Assembly (NCBI GenBank): GCA_010015805.1
Contig: ML978129.1
Span: 62,001-126,000 of the forward strand
Length of the DNA: 64,000 nt
Reading direction: 5' to 3'
Source of the DNA: Rhizodiscina lignyota
Lineage: Eukaryota; Ascomycota; Dothideomycetes; Aulographales; Rhizodiscinaceae
In this document: positions 58,045-64,000 of the stretch, one piece after another
Numbering within the stretch: position 1 is the first letter of the stretch
How the letters are laid out: the number at the start of each line of letters is the position of its first letter
Notes under the pieces: generated by a model
What the model saw: the letters and a program-made list of their open reading frames with translations, nothing else
The model's database searches: none
What the model was told of the DNA's origin: nothing
Translations under genes and position numbers: made by a program

Positions 58045-59736
58045 TTAGCTATCCGGACGAATATGCTTCAAGATGGCATCCTGCTTCTCGTCTCCAAATT
58101 TCCTGTACACCTCATCCAACTCTTCCTTGTAATCCTGATATGTCTGATATCTCTGCACCGTTCCTTTGCTCGCCCTCCTGAATGGCTTGGTCGGCGACGC
58201 AAACACAACATGTGTCTTGACAGGCACAGCGTGTTGAGGAACAAGATATACGGCCTCTTGAACAGTTTGCCACAACTCATCGAGCACCTGCTGACATTTC
58301 TCTTTCCCTTCCAAGACCGACTTCGGATCTCGCAGTTCCAATATCAAGGCTGTTTGCTGACGCCCCGTCCCATACAGTAGCGCTGCGGTTAGAAGTGGTG
58401 ATTTCGTTCGCAGAATCTCCTCGAAAAGCATCGGGTTATACTTCGCGCCAGTGGCAAAGACGATTAGATCATCCAGCCGGCCTTCATATCTCCAATAGTC
58501 TGCCTTCTTCGGATGCTTCGAATACAGGTCTTTGGTGTGGTATTCGACTTCTTCTGGGAACGTTGTCCATATTGCATGTAACGGCTCCGTTTTGGAATCC
58601 CGCACGCACACCATCTCATACAAACCCGGATGCTCTTCATGGAACTCCACGCCACTGAGTTCATGGTCGTAGTGGAAGTATTCCCAGTCCATGTCGTCGT
58701 CGTCTTTCTCTACCATGAACCCTATCCATGCGGCTTCTACCGAGGCAATGGCAGTGTAGAGCGGAGTTTTCTGCCTGATGAGATCGCCCGCAGCAGTATC
58801 TAGTGGTCCACCGCCAAAATAGACTTCCCTCATCTTCCATAGCAACTCAAGTGCTTCCTGGTTCTTTGAAGCCTCAACAAGCGTCTGAGGTATCGCGGCT
58901 ACGATATCGCAATTTCCATATTTAACGCAATCTATGAGATCTTGAGCTGCAATCACCATCCTGTCGGGCGGGCCCCAAACCATAACATGCCCTTTGCTGA
59001 AGAGTATGAGGGTCCAGAATGCGACCAATCCGCCTGAACTGTGCCATGGTGGAAAAGCTGTAAGGAACCTTGAAGTTACCGATGCTCGGTAGACTAATGA
59101 GTGCCGTCCAGCAGACGTTTTTGTATGCTGCTGGAGATCGCAGGTCAGCATCCACCCATGCTTTACAGCAAGAGGCTTGGGCATTCCCGTAGTTCCAGAC
59201 GTGTGTAGTACCATGAAGGGTTCGTCTCGAGCTTCTTGGACTGACTTCGTATACGGGTACTGCTTCGGCTGTTCCTTGCCCCACAGCAAGTCGTCAAGCT
59301 CGGGGATCTCGTGTACATCCAAATTCGACATACTCTCAGCTCCCATCAATTGCGAGACATCCACTTTCGGTGCGTGGAGTACGGTCTTGCAGTTCAACTT
59401 CTCGAAAAGGTGAAGATGTATCGCTTTGCTATTCCGCGGCGCAGAGAAGAATGGTTTCCATCCCAGCTTGATGAGAGCGATGGTAATAATGTGGTACCGC
59501 ATGTCCACGAGCCCGAAGTAGCCTGCCGTTTCAAACGTCTTACTAAAGCCGATCCTGCTTTCTAGAAAAGCACCCAGTCGGTTTATGGCATTAGCGAAAT
59601 CCCGTATCGTGACATCACGATAGCCCTGTGAGAGATCCGAGGACCGTGGACAAGATGCCATGACCCGGTCGCCATCTCTCTCTGCAAGTTCGTCGATGAC
59701 GATTGGGATGAGCCGTTGGCCTGGTGGGGAGTCCAT
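58045..59736 (-). CDS. Stand-alone adenylation (AMP-binding) protein, NRPS-like
   Basis: Intronless, 563 aa. It has the adenylation core of the ANL superfamily: HTSGTTGMPKPL (A3), the substrate region with FPPWHSSGGLVAFW, EGRLDDLIVFATGAKYNP (A8) and a C-terminal A10-type Lys in RRASKGTVQR. The sequence resembles the A domain of fungal NRPS-like carboxylate reductases. It stops after the small subdomain, however, with no phosphopantetheine site and no reductase domain. It would activate a carboxylic acid as adenylate. The substrate is unknown; it could serve a partner protein or be a degenerate reductase remnant. Confidence 0.85.
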   Translation of the reverse strand: MDSPPGQRLIPIVIDELAERDGDRVMASCPRSSDLSQGYRDVTIRDFANAINRLGAFLESRIGFSKTFETAGYFGLVDMRYHIITIALIKLGWKPFFSAPRNSKAIHLHLFEKLNCKTVLHAPKVDVSQLMGAESMSNLDVHEIPELDDLLWGKEQPKQYPYTKSVQEARDEPFMVLHTSGTTGMPKPLAVKHGWMLTCDLQQHTKTSAGRHSLVYRASVTSRFLTAFPPWHSSGGLVAFWTLILFSKGHVMVWGPPDRMVIAAQDLIDCVKYGNCDIVAAIPQTLVEASKNQEALELLWKMREVYFGGGPLDTAAGDLIRQKTPLYTAIASVEAAWIGFMVEKDDDDMDWEYFHYDHELSGVEFHEEHPGLYEMVCVRDSKTEPLHAIWTTFPEEVEYHTKDLYSKHPKKADYWRYEGRLDDLIVFATGAKYNPMLFEEILRTKSPLLTAALLYGTGRQQTALILELRDPKSVLEGKEKCQQVLDELWQTVQEAVYLVPQHAVPVKTHVVFASPTKPFRRASKGTVQRYQTYQDYKEELDEVYRKFGDEKQDAILKHIRPDS

Positions 59737-60976
59737 GCTCTTGTGCGAGTGGTTTGAACTACTGACTACAATTTTGAGAAGAAGACAGTCTGCCCTTTAT
59801 AGATGCAGACGTAGTATAAAAGTTGATTATTGCCTACTAATAATGGGTGTGAGATTTTAGAGAGGATGAAAGAGAGCTGTGAACCTTCAAAAACGGTCGA
59901 CCTTGCGAGATCACCGAGCAGATATTCTCCGAATCCTGCCAAGGTGAAACTGTGTAATCATAGCATTTCAGGCAGCTTTCCTCGAGGCCATGCCTTACCA
60001 AATCATTGTCAGCTGAAAAACCAAGGCTCCTTTCGCTGCTTTCTCCCTATTCAGACCCACGATAGGGAAAAGGCCAGGGTCGGCTAGTGAGGGCTTCGGC
60101 AGGCTTTAGCGATGCCGGCAAGCTTGTTTACTCAGTTCTTACGTATTCAGGATAAAGGGTGGGAGTCGCAGCCACTCCATTGGTGGTCCGAGTGAAAGCC
60201 TATTGGCAGTCCGTTTGTCGAAGCTATGATCCAACATGGAGTTAAGAGTTTCTGCATGTCGGTAGTTTCTGTTGTATGATTTTGTCAGCATGATTATTTT
60301 CGCTCGAGACAACTTCGCCGTCCTGGATGCTGGCGAGGTAATATTTCTGTCGCCGGTGGACCAACTCAGATAGCCGACTTCTCGCTGCTCGGTGCAGTGT
60401 TCGGATTCTAGTTGTTTCCGGTTAGGGGCCTATTTGGTTAGAAAATTAGCTCATGAATCAACAGTACCGAGTCAGTGATAGAATAAGGTAAATGGATGCC
60501 GCCGATGAAGTTCAGGAAAATTCTCTCGAAACGCCACAAGGGAGACTTCGCCGACTATTTATGATCTCACACGAATCCGCACGCCAATGCTGAAAGCTAG
60601 AAAGTCACGCTGTTGTTTCTATCGCAAGACTGCCTGTTCGGGACTACCTTGCGATGTATTAGGCCGGCGATCTTCAAGTTTTGGAATCTCTCCTAACCAG
60701 ACATTTCCTAGGGTTAGGGTTGAGTTGTCGGGCGAGAGATGGCATAAAGCAAGTCTGGACTCAGTTTCACCTTTTATGAAGATGAGAATATAACTTTTGC
60801 ATACCGGATCGACGCGTTCTAGATCAGAAAAAGTTTCCAAAACTTAGGGAATCAAGGACCTATCTTCCACACAAAGACATGGCCTAGATTTATTTTCATC
60901 TCGTTAAAGGCAAAATATGCCGCTATGCAATATATCAACTAGCCGTCAGATGCTAAATATACAAATATATGGTATC
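59737..60976. other. Intergenic between adenylation and ankyrin-CorA genes
   Basis: About 1.2 kb without a supported gene. It should contain the adenylation gene promoter and the 3' region of the next gene. A two-unit telomere-like string (gggttagggtt) lies at 60711-60721; too short to mean more than chance. Confidence 0.5.
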
Positions 60977-63900
60977 TTAAACAATGCCACCAAATCTGTC
61001 CGTATCTCGACTGGCCCGTCCACGGATATCCAGCCTCTCCAAGCCCCATGATAAGTCCGTTCGCCAGCTGCGCGTGCGTATTGCCGGCGCAAAGTTGGGC
61101 GACATATCTAACCCCCTTTCTCTTGTGCTTTCGACGGCGGCACTTCTCCTCGGCGGCGCCGGATGCTCGACCCGACCGTTCACCTTAATTTCCGAGTCGG
61201 TATCGGTATCGGTGGCATACACGTCGCTGCGCCGTCTGCGGCGCGTGCTTCGCGAGCGGCGTGCGGGACGTAGTTCCTCGCCGTCTGATGGTGATGCCGC
61301 TCCGTCGATTTTGGTGCGCCGGCGGCGGAGGAGCCGTGTTCCCCTAAAGAAAAGACGGCGAAAGAAGGTGGCGACATCTTCGACTGCAAGGGCCAGTGCG
61401 ATGAGCGGTACTGAAACGGCCAGGCCGATGCCGAAAAGATATTTGGAAACCCAACCCAAGGGCAAGCCCGGAGAGCCATTATTTCCATGCGGGAATTCAT
61501 TGATTTCGATGGTGAAGAACGCGGCCATGAACGACAAAGGCAGGAACACGATTGTCACAATGGTGAACACCATGATCGTCTGACCCTGTCGAGCTGTAAT
61601 CTGGGCTTGGTTTCTCGCGACGCGGGCCTCCATCGCGTTTGCGTGCTTCTGTTTTAGGTCCAGCAGATGCGTCAAAGAGGTGTAGATGCCTTCGGCTTGC
61701 TTATCCATCCTGTCCACGTCTTTGATGTGTGTCTCTATAATCTTGAGTTGTTCTTTGCTCCGCCTCTGCATGTCAACTGCCAGTTCGCTCTTCCGCCCAC
61801 CGAGTTCTTCGCATATGCGGTCCGCAAGATCTGGTATGACACCTCTTTGCTCTTTCAGAACTTTGTCAATCATCTGGAGTTCGTCTCGGATGTCCTTGAT
61901 CTCTGCGAGGAGTTCTGTCTCCACATCGATGTCCAGCAGGGCGTCTACGAACATGCCATCGTCGACCCTATACTCGTCAAGCTTTAATTTCTTGTGTCGG
62001 ACACTAGGGTTGTTTTGACGGTGGACTTTAACCCAAGCCGCCGCGGCTTGTGACGCACGATTGAATCTACGGAAGAGCTTCGTCTCACGGTTTGTAACGT
62101 CGCCAATCGATGTGTCAAACATATCAAGAAACTGATACTCAGAGTGCCCTAGTCGATGCCTGTCAAACACACCTGAGCATCGGCCAGTAATCAGCATCGC
62201 CAAGTCATAGACAGATGTTACCGGCGGCCGAGTCTTTGAGTTTATATCCTCAATAATACCATCCAGAACATTGAGTGGGTCGTTCTTCGGTTGATCCCAT
62301 CGCTGTGGAAAGCATGTAATGATCAGCTCTTGGCCAAGAACCCAGCACCAAAGCTGATCAACCATAAACAACTTCTTCTCCATTTTGTTGTTCTTGCAGT
62401 ATCGCCATACGACTTGATCGCGATCCCGCTCCCTCGTATCAATTCCATGATAAAAGAACTGATCCAATGTTCTCCGGATGTGCATACGTGGTGAACTCTT
62501 AAGGTACGCCTGCACTAGATTTTCATCTGGCGACGTGTTCCTGCTGGCTATAGGCCGGAAGTCTTGCGTATCCACTTCGTTTACAACTCTGGCCATCTTC
62601 TCCCTCCTATTATCTGTCTCGTAATGCAAGTAAGGCATGAAGAGCACAATCTTGCCATGCCTGCCATCAGAAAAACGAGACTCTGTCCTTAGGTTTGGAG
62701 GCGGCCTGTCCCTGGGTCCTTGGCCATTTCTCCTGCCACCCGGAGCCGGACTGTTGTTGTTTTTTGGGGTCTCATGAGCTTGTTGTTTGTCTTTCTTTCC
62801 CCTTTTTCTTTCTGCTTTTGATGGTGTTTCCGCCTCAATGACCGGTTTGGGATCGCGTGAAGATTGGGCTTCTGGTAATGGCCCTCTCGGTGGAGGAGGT
62901 GGAGTCCTTCCCTGCTTCGGCCCAGGTGGAGGCTGGGAATCTGGAGGAGGCGCCGGTGGTAGCGGTGGTAAAAGCCTAGCTTGTTCTGGTCCACCTGAAT
63001 GCTTCATAAGCATACTCGTTGCCAGTCGTTGACAGAAAGTTCTCATAAAGTGTGCATGCACTTTCGGCCCATGGTGCTCCTGACCAAAGCACTTTTCGAG
63101 CGCCTTGAAATCGTCCACATCCCGTGCACCCCCTTCGACGAAGGACTTTGTTAGAAGAGTCTCGACCCACGAAATGTTGTTCGCTGGAAGATGAATCCAC
63201 CTGAATGCTGGCTTTGACTTGATGTTCTTCGTAAGCGTGTTGACAAGTGGTTTGTCATTTTTAGAATCCCATCCGTACAGCAGATCGTACACAGAATGCT
63301 TGTAGACAAGCTGTCCCTTGCGATGTTCCACATTCTTTTCAGAAGGCTGCACTCCAAAATCGACAACTGTTGCTTCGAAACCTTGGCAAGCCTTCTTCGC
63401 TGCGTCTTCCAGGCGTTGAGAAAACCGATATGGCGAGAGCATGTGTACGATCTCCAGATGACCCTTCTCAGCAGCTCGAAGCATAGGCGTGCTGTTGAAG
63501 GTATCTTTGTTAGAGAGCATTATTTCCGGTCTGTTCATTAGCTCCTGAACGATTTCGATATGGCCGTTCTGAGCAGCCCAATGCAACGCTGTCATCCCGC
63601 TTGATGTCTCCGCGTTGACGTCCGTGAATGATGTGTTGAGCAGCCTCCTCACAATTGCGGTATGGCCCTTTTCTGCTGCATTGTGTAATGCCGTCCATTG
63701 CCCGTCACTAGTTGCGGATGCATCCGCGCCGGCATCCAGTAGCATCGCCACTATATCTTCGTGATTGTTCTCCGCCGCTAACTGCAATGCGGTTTTTCCC
63801 CTATTATTCGTCGCCGCAACATTTGCCTTTGGTGCTCTCGTCCCGGAAAGCAAAAGCCCGACCACTTCCGACTTGCCAGTTGCAGAGGCCCACAACAGTG

Positions 63901-64000
63901 CTGTCCTCTTCGTCCCATCCACCGCCTCCACATCGGCACCCCTTTCCAATAGTAGCTCCACCATCTGAATGGTCCATCTCCCCGGCTTCTCTGCCGCCAA
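60977..64000 (-). CDS. Ankyrin-repeat / CorA-like membrane protein, 5' truncated
   Basis: The 5' end lies beyond the window (the frame is open to base 64000, where the first codon is TTG, not a start). At least 1007 aa without an intron. About six ankyrin repeats (1-215; TALHNAAEKGHTAIVRRLL, TALHWAAQNGHIEIVQELM), a conserved middle with KHSVYDLLYG, a Pro/Lys-rich disordered insert (about 340-430), then a second conserved part (IVLFMPYLHYE, IRRTLDQFFYHGI) and a long helical segment leading to two CorA-like membrane helices (about 807-830 and 846-868). The CorA signature GMN after the first helix is replaced by FFTIEINEF. The basic tail is RRRRT/RSRSTRRRRRS-rich. Function unknown; this family is large in filamentous ascomycetes. 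Confidence 0.9.
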   Translation of the reverse strand: MAAEKPGRWTIQMVELLLERGADVEAVDGTKRTALLWASATGKSEVVGLLLSGTRAPKANVAATNNRGKTALQLAAENNHEDIVAMLLDAGADASATSDGQWTALHNAAEKGHTAIVRRLLNTSFTDVNAETSSGMTALHWAAQNGHIEIVQELMNRPEIMLSNKDTFNSTPMLRAAEKGHLEIVHMLSPYRFSQRLEDAAKKACQGFEATVVDFGVQPSEKNVEHRKGQLVYKHSVYDLLYGWDSKNDKPLVNTLTKNIKSKPAFRWIHLPANNISWVETLLTKSFVEGGARDVDDFKALEKCFGQEHHGPKVHAHFMRTFCQRLATSMLMKHSGGPEQARLLPPLPPAPPPDSQPPPGPKQGRTPPPPPRGPLPEAQSSRDPKPVIEAETPSKAERKRGKKDKQQAHETPKNNNSPAPGGRRNGQGPRDRPPPNLRTESRFSDGRHGKIVLFMPYLHYETDNRREKMARVVNEVDTQDFRPIASRNTSPDENLVQAYLKSSPRMHIRRTLDQFFYHGIDTRERDRDQVVWRYCKNNKMEKKLFMVDQLWCWVLGQELIITCFPQRWDQPKNDPLNVLDGIIEDINSKTRPPVTSVYDLAMLITGRCSGVFDRHRLGHSEYQFLDMFDTSIGDVTNRETKLFRRFNRASQAAAAWVKVHRQNNPSVRHKKLKLDEYRVDDGMFVDALLDIDVETELLAEIKDIRDELQMIDKVLKEQRGVIPDLADRICEELGGRKSELAVDMQRRSKEQLKIIETHIKDVDRMDKQAEGIYTSLTHLLDLKQKHANAMEARVARNQAQITARQGQTIMVFTIVTIVFLPLSFMAAFFTIEINEFPHGNNGSPGLPLGWVSKYLFGIGLAVSVPLIALALAVEDVATFFRRLFFRGTRLLRRRRTKIDGAASPSDGEELRPARRSRSTRRRRRSDVYATDTDTDSEIKVNGRVEHPAPPRRSAAVESTRERGLDMSPNFAPAIRTRSWRTDLSWGLERLDIRGRASRDTDRFGGIV

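Noticed and set aside
60708-60722. Interstitial telomere-like repeat (gggttagggtt)
   Set aside because: Fewer than two full units; expected by chance in 64 kb and not near any chromosome-end feature.

Overview
The window is fungal nuclear DNA, most likely from a filamentous ascomycete (Pezizomycotina, perhaps a Dothideomycete). Nearly every gene is split by GT-AG introns of about 47-66 nt. Genes lie close together on both strands. The repertoire is typical of filamentous fungi: GH72 and GH128 wall enzymes, an ApsB/Mto1 microtubule organiser, a GH92 mannosidase, an NRPS-like adenylation protein, and ankyrin-CorA and 2EXR-like proteins. No rRNA, tRNA, CRISPR array or intact transposon was found. 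All gene models are spliced by eye; phase was checked at every proposed junction, but there is no transcript evidence.

Layout. 1-5.1 kb: two cell-wall genes, the 3' end of a GPI-anchored GH72 glucanosyltransferase and a large CBM18/proline-linker/apple/GH128 protein whose frame is interrupted by one TAG. 5.9-10.1 kb: a nitronate monooxygenase, a repeat-bearing gap and a lineage-specific 2EXR-like protein. 10.1-23 kb: DUF924 and DUF726 proteins, an S33 peptidase, an AhpD-like protein with a GC-AG intron, an unrecognised possibly duplicated protein, a GMC oxidoreductase and an epoxide hydrolase. 23.3-28.3 kb: the ApsB/Mto1 gene. 29.2-36 kb: a ribosome-biogenesis and translation group (GRC3, Pol I subunit A34.5, mitochondrial GGQ release-factor-like protein, UTP6). 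36.3-46 kb: CWH43 (12 exons), an ACT-domain protein, an FBXO21-like F-box protein and an ammonium transporter. 47.8-54 kb: mitochondrial ClpP (two micro-exons), a predicted mitochondrial protein, threonyl-tRNA synthetase with two possible starts, and GAR1. 54-64 kb: GH92 mannosidase, a free-standing adenylation protein and a 5'-truncated ankyrin-CorA protein.

How the genes fit together. GRC3 (rRNA processing) and A34.5 (rRNA transcription) share a 291-bp divergent promoter. ThrRS and GAR1 share one of 196 bp, UTP6 and CWH43 one of 270 bp, and ClpP and a predicted mitochondrial protein one of 193 bp. CWH43, GH72 and GH128 act on GPI anchors or the wall but are not adjacent as a cluster. No complete biosynthetic gene cluster is visible. 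The nearest to an accessory island is 13.7-22.3 kb, where oxidoreductase and hydrolase genes are mixed with lineage-specific ORFs.
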